Shown one piece after another: positions 1 through 6,502 of a stretch of DNA of 6,712 bases; the first letter of the stretch is position 1, and each line of letters begins with the position of its first letter. This stretch comes from Candidatus Zipacnadia bacterium (GTDB lineage Bacteria; Armatimonadota; Zipacnadia; Zipacnadales; Zipacnadaceae). The DNA lies in assembly GCA_029821255.1 (NCBI GenBank), contig JALGTS010000066.1, positions 1 through 6,712 of the forward strand. Reading direction: 5' to 3'. The position numbers and the translations under genes are program-made. The notes under the pieces were generated by a model. It ran no database searches. It was not told where the DNA came from and was given only the letters and a program-made list of their open reading frames with translations.

Positions 1-35
1 AGCCTCGCAGCTCTGATTGGTTGTGATTGACTGCG

Positions 36-494
36 ATGGATCGCGATCGGATAGAAGAGTTAGTAGAAATTCTCAAACAGTCGTCGGCTGCTGAGATCTG
101 TTGGCGGGAGGGCAATAGCTTTATTCGTATCCGGCGCGGAAGTGGTGAGGGGCAGGTAGAGGCTGAAACCTCTGCTGGCCTGATAGCTCAAGAGGCGGGG
201 CAGCAGGTAGAGCTACCTGGTGCTGAAGTTGAAACAGTGCCGGTGAAGGCCCGGCTGGTTGGTACTTTTCATCTTACCCGGGAAGATGATGAGCAACTGG
301 CCGTTGAGTGTGGTGCTCAGGTCGCCGCAGGTCAGGTTATTGGAGCTGTTGAGGCTCTCGGGAAGTGGACGGATGTGATAAGTCCGGTGAATGGGCAGGT
401 AGTTGAGATTGTTGCGGAGGACAACTCGCCGGTGCAATATGGAGACATTTTGCTGCGGATTGTGCCATCGGAGGAAGGTCAGGCAAATGAATAG
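36..494 (+). CDS. accB: AccB-type biotin carboxyl carrier protein with an altered biotinylation site
   Basis: By family this is the carrier subunit of acetyl-CoA carboxylase, which normally bears biotin on a lysine and shuttles carboxyl groups from AccC to the carboxyltransferase for fatty acid synthesis. The 152 residues have the AccB layout: an N-terminal helix ending in a hydrophobic/arginine strand (residues 1-34, FIRIRRG), a variable linker (about 35-68), and a biotinyl/lipoyl domain (about 69-144) with VGTFH at 74-78, VEAL at 105-108 and SPVNGQVVEI at 116-125. The canonical EAMKM is replaced by E106-A-L-G109-K110-W. Aligned without gaps to E. coli AccB, G109 sits where biotinyl-lysine belongs, and the protein's other lysines are only K14 and K70. 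ATG 36 is chosen because it gives the usual MD..RIEELV start; TTG 27 would add three residues, and neither has a strong ribosome binding site. The end overlaps the next gene by 8 bases. Family assignment is firm; whether it is biotinylated is doubtful. Confidence 0.88.
   Translation: MDRDRIEELVEILKQSSAAEICWREGNSFIRIRRGSGEGQVEAETSAGLIAQEAGQQVELPGAEVETVPVKARLVGTFHLTREDDEQLAVECGAQVAAGQVIGAVEALGKWTDVISPVNGQVVEIVAEDNSPVQYGDILLRIVPSEEGQANE
470..478 (+). promoter_or_regulatory. Ribosome binding site for the prepilin gene, inside accB
   Basis: A purine run GGAGGAAGG lies inside the 3' end of the accB-like gene, 8 bases before ATG 487. It decides the prepilin start: the reading frame is open further upstream, but only this ATG has a strong Shine-Dalgarno sequence and puts the prepilin motif at the right distance. 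Confidence 0.75.
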
Positions 495-873
495 CAATTC
501 TCACCAATGGACGGCGCATGGTAGGGGATTTGCGCTCGTTGAGTTGCTCATGGTTATGGTAGTGCTTGTGGGCCTGGCTGCCCTCTATTTTGGAATGCGG
601 GGCAAGGGAGAAGAGGTAGAACCGAAGTTTGAGGGGGCGGCGCAGACAACGTTGGGAAAAGCCGTTCAGAAGGCCGAGAGCGTTGCGTGTCAAAACAACT
701 TAAGACAACTGCGTCAGATGATCCAGATGGAGGCTATGGAGGGCAGTAACCCAGCTCGGTTGGACCCAGCCTGGGGCCTACCGCTGCGTTGTCCGGTTAG
801 TGGTTATGAGTACCGCTATGATCCGCGAACCGGTCGAGTATGGTGTCCGACTCCTGGACACGAGAATTATTAG
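487..873 (+). CDS. Small type IV prepilin / pseudopilin-like protein
   Basis: This 128-residue protein has the N-terminal signature of type IV pilins and type II secretion pseudopilins: a short leader (residues 1-14) ending in RG, then F15-A-L-V-E19, giving the G|FxxxE site cut and methylated by prepilin peptidase, with the conserved Glu at mature position 5. A hydrophobic helix follows (about 15-36), and then a basic/acidic stretch without further membrane segments. The soluble part has CQNNLRQL at 68-75, as in many prepilin-type proteins, and a C-terminal C102-PVSG...DPRTG...C120-PTPGH pattern that could form a small disulfide- or metal-stabilised loop. It is short for a major pilin, so a minor pilin or pseudopilin is more likely. 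Its start overlaps the accB stop by 8 bases, suggesting coupled translation. No assembly ATPase, platform protein or peptidase is in the window, so its machine is unknown. The motif is clear; the exact role is inference. Confidence 0.82.
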   Translation: MNSNSHQWTAHGRGFALVELLMVMVVLVGLAALYFGMRGKGEEVEPKFEGAAQTTLGKAVQKAESVACQNNLRQLRQMIQMEAMEGSNPARLDPAWGLPLRCPVSGYEYRYDPRTGRVWCPTPGHENY

Positions 874-925
874 CTCGTTATTGGGGAGCTACTATCCGCG
901 GGATTGGCGGGTAGGTTACTGCGCG

Positions 926-931
926 AAGGAG
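926..931 (+). promoter_or_regulatory. Ribosome binding site deciding the accC start
   Basis: AAGGAG lies 5 bases before ATG 937. The frame is open back to a TTG at 904, but the AccC family begins with the M-F-x-K-V-L-V-A-N-R-G-E-I-A sequence encoded from 937, so this site and the homology agree on the start. Confidence 0.8.
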
Positions 932-936
932 AAGGT

Positions 937-2277
937 ATGTTTGAGAAGGTCCTGGTAGCAAATCGCGGCGAGATTGCTTGTCGGATACTTCAAGCTTGCC
1001 GCGAGCTTAAAATAAAGACCGTGGCCATCTATTCTGAGGCGGATGCCAACTCCCTACACGTACAGATGGCTGATGAGGCCGTCTGCGTAGGGCCGGCCCC
1101 CAATGCTGACAGCTACTTGAATAGCGCTAATATTATTAGCGCTGCGCTTATTACCGGTGCCGATGCCATTCATCCCGGGTATGGTAATTTGTCGGAGGAT
1201 CCTAATTTCGCGGAGGCTTGCGAGGCCTGTGGAATCGTTTTCATTGGTCCGCCGGCCGAAGTTATAGATAGTATGGGTAACAAGGCGCGAGCCCGCCGCA
1301 CACTGCGCGATGCTGGTGTGCCGGTGGTGCCGGGTAGTGCCAACGGCGTTCGTGACCTGCGCGAGGCCCGCGAGATTTGCGATGACTTGGGTTATCCGGT
1401 TATGGTTAAAGCCGCCCGCGGTGGTGGGGGGCGGGGCTTGCGGATAATTCATAATCCCGAGCAGTTGAGCACTGCCCTGGAACAGGCAAGCAGTGAGGCT
1501 CGCAGCGCCTTTGGCAACGGGGAGCTCTACATTGAACGGTATATGGAGAATGCCCGCCATCTGGAAGTCCAGATATTGGCTGACAACCACGGCAATGTCG
1601 TCCATCTGGGCGAACGTGACTGCTCGATACAGTATCGTCACCAGAAGCTCTTAGAAGAATCGCCGTGCTTGGCTGTTTCGCGCAGCATTCGCCGCAAGCT
1701 GGGAGAGGCAGCAATACGGGCGGTTGAGGCAGTCGGCTATCGCAATGCTGGGACAGTGGAATTCTTGCTGAATTCTAAGGGGCGTTTCTACTTCATTGAG
1801 ATGAATACCCGTATCCAGGTTGAGCATCCCGTCACCGAGATGCTCACTGGTGTAGACATCGTCAAAGAACAGATCCGTATCGCTGCCGGCGAAAAGCTCA
1901 GTTGTGAACAGGGCCAGATCTGGTTCAATGGTCACGCTATTGAATGCCGTATTATGGCTGCTGACGGGGATAGGGGCTTCGCCCCTTCTCCGGGCCGTAT
2001 TGAACAGTGGAATTTTCCCAGTGGTCCCGGCGTCAGAGTGGACACCGGCGTCATCAGTGGCAGCGAGGTCTCATCTTATTACGATCCTATGATCGCCAAA
2101 GTCGTCTGCTGGGGACAGGATCGCCCCGCAGCTATTTCCCGCATGGAAGCCACACTGAGCGCAGCCCAGGTTACGGGAATTAGGACCACCATCCCCTATC
2201 ATCTGCGTATTCTGGGTAACGCCTATTTTCGGCGCGGGGAAGTGGACATTAACTTTATTGAACGGTGCATGGATTAG
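937..2277 (+). CDS. accC: Biotin carboxylase subunit of acetyl-CoA carboxylase
   Basis: A cytoplasmic ATP-grasp enzyme that uses ATP and bicarbonate to carboxylate biotin on AccB, feeding malonyl-CoA synthesis. At 446 residues it is close to E. coli AccC (449). Domains in order: N-terminal biotin carboxylase domain (1-about 110; VANRGEIA at 7-14), ATP-grasp domain (about 115-315) with K116, K158, glycine-rich loop GGGGRG (162-167), H208, RHQK (234-237), E275 and FIEMNTRIQVEHPVTEM (286-302, holding E288, N290, R292, E296), and C-terminal domain with R338 in HAIECRI and YYDPMIAK. ATP, metal and catalytic residues known from E. coli are present. Several conserved neighbours are not: HPGYGFLSE reads N84 for F, QRRHQK reads QYRHQK, the PSP after EE(A/S) reads PCL, and CRINAEDP reads CRIMAADG. 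It is separated from its carrier gene by the prepilin gene, with 63 bases before the start. Family assignment is certain; these changes may mark a divergent subfamily. Confidence 0.96.
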   Translation: MFEKVLVANRGEIACRILQACRELKIKTVAIYSEADANSLHVQMADEAVCVGPAPNADSYLNSANIISAALITGADAIHPGYGNLSEDPNFAEACEACGIVFIGPPAEVIDSMGNKARARRTLRDAGVPVVPGSANGVRDLREAREICDDLGYPVMVKAARGGGGRGLRIIHNPEQLSTALEQASSEARSAFGNGELYIERYMENARHLEVQILADNHGNVVHLGERDCSIQYRHQKLLEESPCLAVSRSIRRKLGEAAIRAVEAVGYRNAGTVEFLLNSKGRFYFIEMNTRIQVEHPVTEMLTGVDIVKEQIRIAAGEKLSCEQGQIWFNGHAIECRIMAADGDRGFAPSPGRIEQWNFPSGPGVRVDTGVISGSEVSSYYDPMIAKVVCWGQDRPAAISRMEATLSAAQVTGIRTTIPYHLRILGNAYFRRGEVDINFIERCMD

Positions 2278-2280
2278 ATC

Positions 2281-2287
2281 AAGGAGG
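2281..2287 (+). promoter_or_regulatory. Strong ribosome binding site for the small membrane protein gene
   Basis: AAGGAGG lies 9 bases before ATG 2297, immediately after the accC stop. It selects ATG 2297 over the TTG at 2258, which lies inside accC and has no comparable site. Confidence 0.75.
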
Positions 2288-2296
2288 CCAGCTACT

Positions 2297-2524
2297 ATGA
2301 AGGGCTCAGAAAAGTCTGCTGAGTCATCGGCATGGGTTAACATTCTCATCACCGCGATAGCCACCACCATAGGCGCAGCATTTGGGCTGGGCATCGGGAT
2401 TGTTTTTGTTGTTAGCGGAGCGGCGGCCGGTCTATTTGTGCTGTTCACCACGGTGTTGGGGGCAGTGATTGGCAGGTTCTACTTGGCCAGCGAGGGTACT
2501 TGGCCCTGGTGTGAGCGGGGCTGA
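2297..2524 (+). CDS. Small two-helix membrane protein, DUF2273-like
   Basis: A 75-residue protein with a short polar N-terminus (about residues 1-12) and two hydrophobic, glycine- and alanine-rich segments, roughly 13-36 and 38-58, separated by a small turn (VVSGAAAG). It ends in a short aromatic/charged tail (RFYLASEG then WPWCERG). Size, two closely spaced helices, an IGRFY motif closing the second helix, and position between accC and nusB match the DUF2273 family, whose members in Firmicutes often sit beside Asp23/Gls24-type envelope-stress genes in this locus. No Asp23 gene is present here, so the usual partner is missing. The spaced small residues (GAAFGLGIG) could support helix packing or oligomerisation. 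Its function is not known. The open frame and Shine-Dalgarno are good evidence for a gene; the family call rests on topology and context, not on a diagnostic motif. Confidence 0.65.
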   Translation: MKGSEKSAESSAWVNILITAIATTIGAAFGLGIGIVFVVSGAAAGLFVLFTTVLGAVIGRFYLASEGTWPWCERG

Positions 2525-2553
2525 TCGGCAGCGGCATTTGACAGGCAATAGAT

Positions 2554-3051
2554 ATGCCCGACTCCTCCGGAACATCGCGAACAGGTCAGATTGGTGCCCG
2601 ACGACGGGCGCGCGAACTGTGCTTGGCGTTGGTCTTTGCAGGAGACATTAGTAGGCAAGGCTCCGAACAAATTTTTGAGCAAGCTGGCACGATATTGGAT
2701 GCGTTAATCGAGCAATGGCCTCTTGATAGCGACGAGGCTGAAAAGCTCCGTGGGGAAATAGAAAGCTACGGATGTCGCCTGGCTGAGCAATATTTTGCCC
2801 ACTCCCTCTCAATAGACGAACTGATCAGCCAGTATGCAGAGGGCTGGGCACTATCGCGGATGCCGGCGGTAGATCGCAACATCTTGCGCATAGCCTTGGC
2901 TGAGATGCTGTATATGCCTCAGGTGCCAGTGGGGGTTACTATTGACGAAGCGGTCGAGCTGGCCAAGGAGTATGGTACGGAAGAATCCAGCAAATTTGTC
3001 AATGGCATTCTGGGGGCAGTGGCGCGGGAACAGGTTGAAGGGGTTGGATAG
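2554..3051 (+). CDS. nusB: Transcription antitermination factor NusB
   Basis: NusB is an all-helical RNA-binding protein that pairs with ribosomal protein S10 (NusE) on boxA RNA and supports antitermination of ribosomal RNA operons. The 165-residue product has the family landmarks: an arginine-rich ARRRARE at 15-21, which carries RNA-binding residues, a central helical region, DRNILRIALAEML around 108-120, and the C-terminal signature TIDEAVELAKEYGTEESSKF followed by VNGIL. It carries about 14 residues (rich in Ser, Thr and Gly) before the arginine motif, more than in E. coli NusB. ATG 2554 is the only usable start, because an in-frame stop lies at 2539-2541. The ribosome binding site is weak (CAGG at 2542-2545). 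It lies 29 bases after the small membrane protein gene, and 80 bases separate it from xseA. Confidence 0.95.
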   Translation: MPDSSGTSRTGQIGARRRARELCLALVFAGDISRQGSEQIFEQAGTILDALIEQWPLDSDEAEKLRGEIESYGCRLAEQYFAHSLSIDELISQYAEGWALSRMPAVDRNILRIALAEMLYMPQVPVGVTIDEAVELAKEYGTEESSKFVNGILGAVAREQVEGVG

Positions 3052-3131
3052 TTGTCCGTTGGGTAGAAGAGATATCGGCTCTCCCGCTCGAAGTAGGTGC
3101 AAATAGCCTGAGGATCTATTCTTCTGAGAGT

Positions 3132-4340
3132 ATGCCACAACCTATTCTTAGTGTCTCTGAAGTAACTGCGTACGTTAAACAGCTGCTGGATCGTGATGAA
3201 GTGCTCCAGCAGGTGGTAGTGCGTGGCGAGATATCCAACTTTACCAGTCACCGCTCGGGCCATCTATACTTCTCGCTGAAAGACGCGGATAGCCAGCTTA
3301 GCTGTGTCTGTTTTCGCCGTGTGGCTCAGGGGCTGGATTTTGTGCCGGAAGAGGGTATGCAGGTGCTGGCCGGTGGCAATGTGACAGTCTATGAGCGGGC
3401 CGGGCGCTACCAGCTAATTGTACGCTTTATGCGGCCCGACGGTGCTGGGGAACTGGCTGTGCGCTTAGAGGAGCTGAAAAGAAAGCTGGAGGCTGAAGGT
3501 CTGTTTGAGCCTGCGCGCAAACGCCCGCTGCCTCGCTTTCCGCGAGCGGTGGGGATTTGTACCTCGCCGACTGGAGCAGCTCTGCGGGATATGGTCCGCA
3601 TAATCACTCGTCGCTATCCGCAAGCTAAGATTGTACAGTTTCCTACAGTAGTCCAGGGAGAGGCAGCCGCTGGCAGTATCGTGCGGTCGTTGCAAGCAGC
3701 CGGCCGCTGCAAAGAGCTGGATGTGATTATTGTTGGGCGTGGTGGGGGCTCGCTGGAAGATCTGTGGGCCTTTAATGAAGAGTCTGTGGCCCGGGCGATC
3801 TTTGCCTGCCCGATTCCGGTGGTTAGTGCTGTCGGTCATGAGACGGATTTTACCCTCGCCGACTATGTCGCTGATGTCAGGGCGGCTACGCCCTCTGAGG
3901 CGGCAGAGATGGTAGTGCCCGACCGATGTGAACTTCTGGAAAATCTGAAGGTTATGGGTAAGCGGCTGCGAGGCGGGCTGCTGGCCCGGCTGCGACAAGC
4001 TGGCAACCGGCTGGCCGCTGCTGCCGACCGTCCGGCAATACGCCGACCACAGATACTGCTCGAGCCTTTGCAGCAGCGGCTTGATGAGGCGACTGCCGCA
4101 CTGACCAGGAAGCTTGAAGAGCTAGTCTCAGACTGGCATCGCCGGTTGGAAAAGTCAAGTACGGCGCTGATGGCGCTTAGCCCGGCTGCAGTATTAGAGC
4201 GGGGCTATGCTATTTGTCGGCGAGGGCGTGATGGTGCGGTGGTCAAATCGGTGACAGCAGTCCAGCGAAGTGAGCCGGTGTGTGTGACGGTAACCGATGG
4301 GAATATATTCGCCGATGTTACCAAAGTCAGCGCTGACTAA
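3132..4340 (+). CDS. xseA: Exodeoxyribonuclease VII large (catalytic) subunit
   Basis: XseA is the catalytic subunit of exonuclease VII, a metal-independent nuclease that degrades single-stranded DNA from both ends to short oligonucleotides in repair and mismatch processing. The 402-residue protein opens with PILSVSE (4-10), followed by an OB-fold DNA-binding domain (to about 100, with VRGEISNF at 30-37 and GHLYFSLKD at 43-51). The catalytic domain begins at about 120, with RPLPRFPRAVGICTSPTGAA (131-150), VGRGGGSLEDLWAFNEE (201-216) and SAVGHETDFTLADYVAD (232-248). Next is an arginine/leucine-rich helical region expected to bind XseB, ending in LSPAAVLERGYAI, a family hallmark. It is somewhat shorter than the E. 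coli protein (456). ATG 3132 matches the family start, and the frame upstream has no ATG, GTG or TTG before a stop at 3036. The ribosome binding site is poor. xseB follows after 19 bases. Confidence 0.97.
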   Translation: MPQPILSVSEVTAYVKQLLDRDEVLQQVVVRGEISNFTSHRSGHLYFSLKDADSQLSCVCFRRVAQGLDFVPEEGMQVLAGGNVTVYERAGRYQLIVRFMRPDGAGELAVRLEELKRKLEAEGLFEPARKRPLPRFPRAVGICTSPTGAALRDMVRIITRRYPQAKIVQFPTVVQGEAAAGSIVRSLQAAGRCKELDVIIVGRGGGSLEDLWAFNEESVARAIFACPIPVVSAVGHETDFTLADYVADVRAATPSEAAEMVVPDRCELLENLKVMGKRLRGGLLARLRQAGNRLAAAADRPAIRRPQILLEPLQQRLDEATAALTRKLEELVSDWHRRLEKSSTALMALSPAAVLERGYAICRRGRDGAVVKSVTAVQRSEPVCVTVTDGNIFADVTKVSAD

Positions 4341-4359
4341 GGCCGAATAGGATACTATT

Positions 4360-4608
4360 ATGGAAGAATCCGGGGAAGACCTGAAATTCGAGGAAGCTCT
4401 AACCCAGCTTGAAGAGATTGTCGCCGAGCTGGAAGAAGGTGAGCTATCTCTGGAGGAAGCTGTGGAAAAGTTTCAAAGAGGCATGGCTCTGAAGCAACTG
4501 TGTGAGCGCCGGCTGAGCGAGGCCGAGGCTAAGATTGAAGAATATATACCTCAGGAGGAGTCCGAAGAGGAGGAAGAGTCGCTCTTTGAGCAGCTGAACT
4601 ATGAGTGA
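4360..4608 (+). CDS. xseB: Exodeoxyribonuclease VII small subunit
   Basis: XseB binds the helical C-terminal part of XseA in several copies per catalytic subunit and is needed for active exonuclease VII. The 82-residue acidic protein has the family core: KFEEALTQLEEIVAELEEGE (9-28), then LSLEEAVEKFQRGMAL (29-44) and a second helix with CERRLSEAEAKIEE (48-61), giving the expected coiled-coil hairpin. After the core comes a strongly acidic tail (66-79, mostly Glu). The start at ATG 4360 has a modest TAGGA site 7 bases upstream and follows xseA by 19 bases. The last 8 bases overlap the dxs start. In many genomes ispA lies between xseB and dxs; here xseB runs directly into dxs. Confidence 0.95.
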   Translation: MEESGEDLKFEEALTQLEEIVAELEEGELSLEEAVEKFQRGMALKQLCERRLSEAEAKIEEYIPQEESEEEEESLFEQLNYE

Positions 4609-6502
4609 ACTGTTGGACAATATACAATCGCCGGCTGATCTGAAATCCCTGTCGCTAAGTCAATTGCACACGCTGGCTGGAGAAATCCGCAAGCGGATCA
4701 TTGAAACCACCGCCCGGACTGGCGGGCATTTGGCTCCTAACTTGGGGGTAGTGGAGCTGACCATAGCTCTGCACCGTGAGCTTAACTCGCCGGCGGATAA
4801 GATTATCTGGGACGTAGGACATCAGTGCTATGCTCACAAACTGCTAACCGGCCGGCAGGAAGAATTTGCTAATCTGCGCCAGTACGGTGGGCTTTCCGGC
4901 TTTACCAGGCGTCAGGAAAGCCCTCACGACCCCTTCGGGGCTGGTCATGGCAGTACCTCTATCTCCGCAGCGCTGGGCTTTGCGACTGCCCGCGACCTGC
5001 GCGGCGGGGATGAGACCGTTGTAGCAGTTATCGGCGATGGTGCGCTCACGGGGGGGCTGGCCCTGGAGGCGCTCAATCAGGCCGGCGAACAGCAGCGCGA
5101 CCTGCTGGTTGTGCTCAATGATAATGAGATGAGCATCAGTCGTAATGTCGGGGCGATGTCCGGGTATTTAGCCAAGCTGCGGGCGACGCTGCATCCGGCC
5201 AGCCGCCGGGCCCGCGAGGATGCCCTCCGCCTGTTGCAGCGCGTCCCGATGGGCGATGATATGATGCAGGCTTTGGACCGAATTAAACTGGGCATCAAGC
5301 AACTGGTTGTGCCGGGGATGCTCTTTGAGCAGTTTGGCTTTACTTACTTGGGGCCTATTGACGGCCACAACATAGCTCATATGAGCAGTCTGTTCCGCTA
5401 TGCTATACGCATTAAAGGACCTGTCCTGGTTCATATAGTGACGCAAAAGGGACGGGGCTACGAGCCGGCGGAAGATAATCCCCGGCAGTTCCACGGGACC
5501 AGTCCGTTTCTGCCGGAGAATGGCGAGACCATCTCTTCGCGGCAGCAGCCTACTTTCGGTGAGGTGTTGGGGCGGACGGTCTGCGAGTTGGCCGAGACTG
5601 ACAAGCGAATTGTAGCCATTTCAGCAGCGATGCTGGATGGGACTGGGCTAAACCAGTTTAAGAAGTTATTCCCTAGCCGGTGCTTTGATGTGGGTATGGC
5701 TGAAGAGCATGCTGTCACCTACGCGGCGGGCTTGGCAGCCGCGGGCATGCGCCCGATTGTAGCCATATATTCTACCTTCCTGCAGCGCGGCTATGATCAG
5801 ATTATCCATGATGTCGCCTTGCAGAGTCTTCCTGTGATCTTTGCGGTAGACCGTGCTGGCATAGTCGGTCCGGATGGCCCGACTCATCACGGCGTTTTCG
5901 ATTTGAGCTATTTGCGGCATATCCCTAATATGACGGTAATGGCTCCGTCAGACGAAGCAGAGTTGCGGCGCATGCTGGCGACAGCTCTGACACTCGATGG
6001 CCCAGTTGCGCTGCGCTATCCGCGGGGCTGTGGTCCAGAGGCTGATGAGAAGACGCCACTGGAGCCGTTGCCGGTAGGGAAGGCCAAAGTGCGCCGTGTG
6101 GGGAATGACATAGCAGTGCTTGCTGTGGGCAACTGTGTTGCGGCGGCTCTGGAGGCGGCGGAAGTGCTCAGCGAACAGGGTATTGATGCTACTGTCGTTG
6201 ATGCTCGTTTTGTCAAGCCGTTGGACGAAGAGCTGATCCTCAACCTCGCCCAGGAGATTGGGGTAATCATAACGGTGGAAGACAATGTGAGGGCAGGTGG
6301 TTTTGGCTCTGGAGTGGCCGAGTTGCTTTGTGACCGTGGCCAAAACAATGTGAGACTGGTGCGCTTGGGGGTGCCCGATGAGTTTATTACCTTTGGGGAC
6401 GTCGAACGTCTGCATGCCGATGTGGGCATAGATGCTGCGGCAATTGTGCAGGCTGCAGGCAAGCTGTGCCGTCGTGAGGACATTGCCTATGTCATTGAAT
6501 AG
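4601..6502 (+). CDS. dxs: 1-deoxy-D-xylulose-5-phosphate synthase
   Basis: A cytoplasmic, thiamine-diphosphate-dependent enzyme that joins pyruvate and glyceraldehyde 3-phosphate to form DXP, the entry step of the MEP isoprenoid pathway and a precursor for thiamine and pyridoxal phosphate. At 633 residues it is full length (E. coli 620). It shows, in order, TGGHLAPNLGVVELT (40-54, H43), WDVGHQ (70-75), GHGSTSIS (115-122), the thiamine diphosphate motif GDGALTGG (145-152) to LNDNEMSIS (172-180), GPIDGHN (251-257), the central transketolase domain with catalytic E368 in GMAEEHAVTYAAG (365-377), YSTFLQRGYDQ (390-400), DRAGIVGPDGPTHHG (417-431), and a C-terminal transketolase domain (about 495-633). 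Every expected motif is present. ATG 4601 fits the family start and overlaps the xseB stop by 8 bases. With no close Shine-Dalgarno, translation is probably coupled to xseB. Confidence 0.98.
   Translation: MSELLDNIQSPADLKSLSLSQLHTLAGEIRKRIIETTARTGGHLAPNLGVVELTIALHRELNSPADKIIWDVGHQCYAHKLLTGRQEEFANLRQYGGLSGFTRRQESPHDPFGAGHGSTSISAALGFATARDLRGGDETVVAVIGDGALTGGLALEALNQAGEQQRDLLVVLNDNEMSISRNVGAMSGYLAKLRATLHPASRRAREDALRLLQRVPMGDDMMQALDRIKLGIKQLVVPGMLFEQFGFTYLGPIDGHNIAHMSSLFRYAIRIKGPVLVHIVTQKGRGYEPAEDNPRQFHGTSPFLPENGETISSRQQPTFGEVLGRTVCELAETDKRIVAISAAMLDGTGLNQFKKLFPSRCFDVGMAEEHAVTYAAGLAAAGMRPIVAIYSTFLQRGYDQIIHDVALQSLPVIFAVDRAGIVGPDGPTHHGVFDLSYLRHIPNMTVMAPSDEAELRRMLATALTLDGPVALRYPRGCGPEADEKTPLEPLPVGKAKVRRVGNDIAVLAVGNCVAAALEAAEVLSEQGIDATVVDARFVKPLDEELILNLAQEIGVIITVEDNVRAGGFGSGVAELLCDRGQNNVRLVRLGVPDEFITFGDVERLHADVGIDAAAIVQAAGKLCRREDIAYVIE

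Noticed and set aside
1..30. Possible tail of an upstream gene (a frame ending in a stop at 28-30)
   Set aside because: Only nine codons are visible, all three frames are equally short here, and none carries a recognisable C-terminal motif.
39..48. Palindrome GATCGCGATC, resembling cyanobacterial HIP1 repeats
   Set aside because: It is not the HIP1 octamer GCGATCGC, it occurs once as noticed, and it is inside coding sequence.
403..486. Upstream extension of the prepilin frame within accB
   Set aside because: The added residues are arginine/cysteine-rich with no pilin character; the strong ribosome binding site and leader length support ATG 487.
1054..1641. Long open frame on the minus strand across accC
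   Set aside because: It is a shadow of accC: no family motif, no ribosome binding site, and the + strand product is clearly biotin carboxylase.
3039..3131. N-terminal extension of XseA upstream of ATG 3132
   Set aside because: The frame is open for 31 codons but has no standard start codon, such a run is expected by chance fairly often, and the XseA family begins with the PILSVSE sequence right after ATG 3132.
3465..3998. Long minus-strand open frame across xseA
   Set aside because: The translated product is low-complexity and unrecognisable; it mirrors the conserved XseA coding region.
5948..6483. Two overlapping minus-strand open frames under the 3' part of dxs
   Set aside because: Both are opposite the C-terminal Dxs domain and have no motif or initiation signal; they are compositional shadows.
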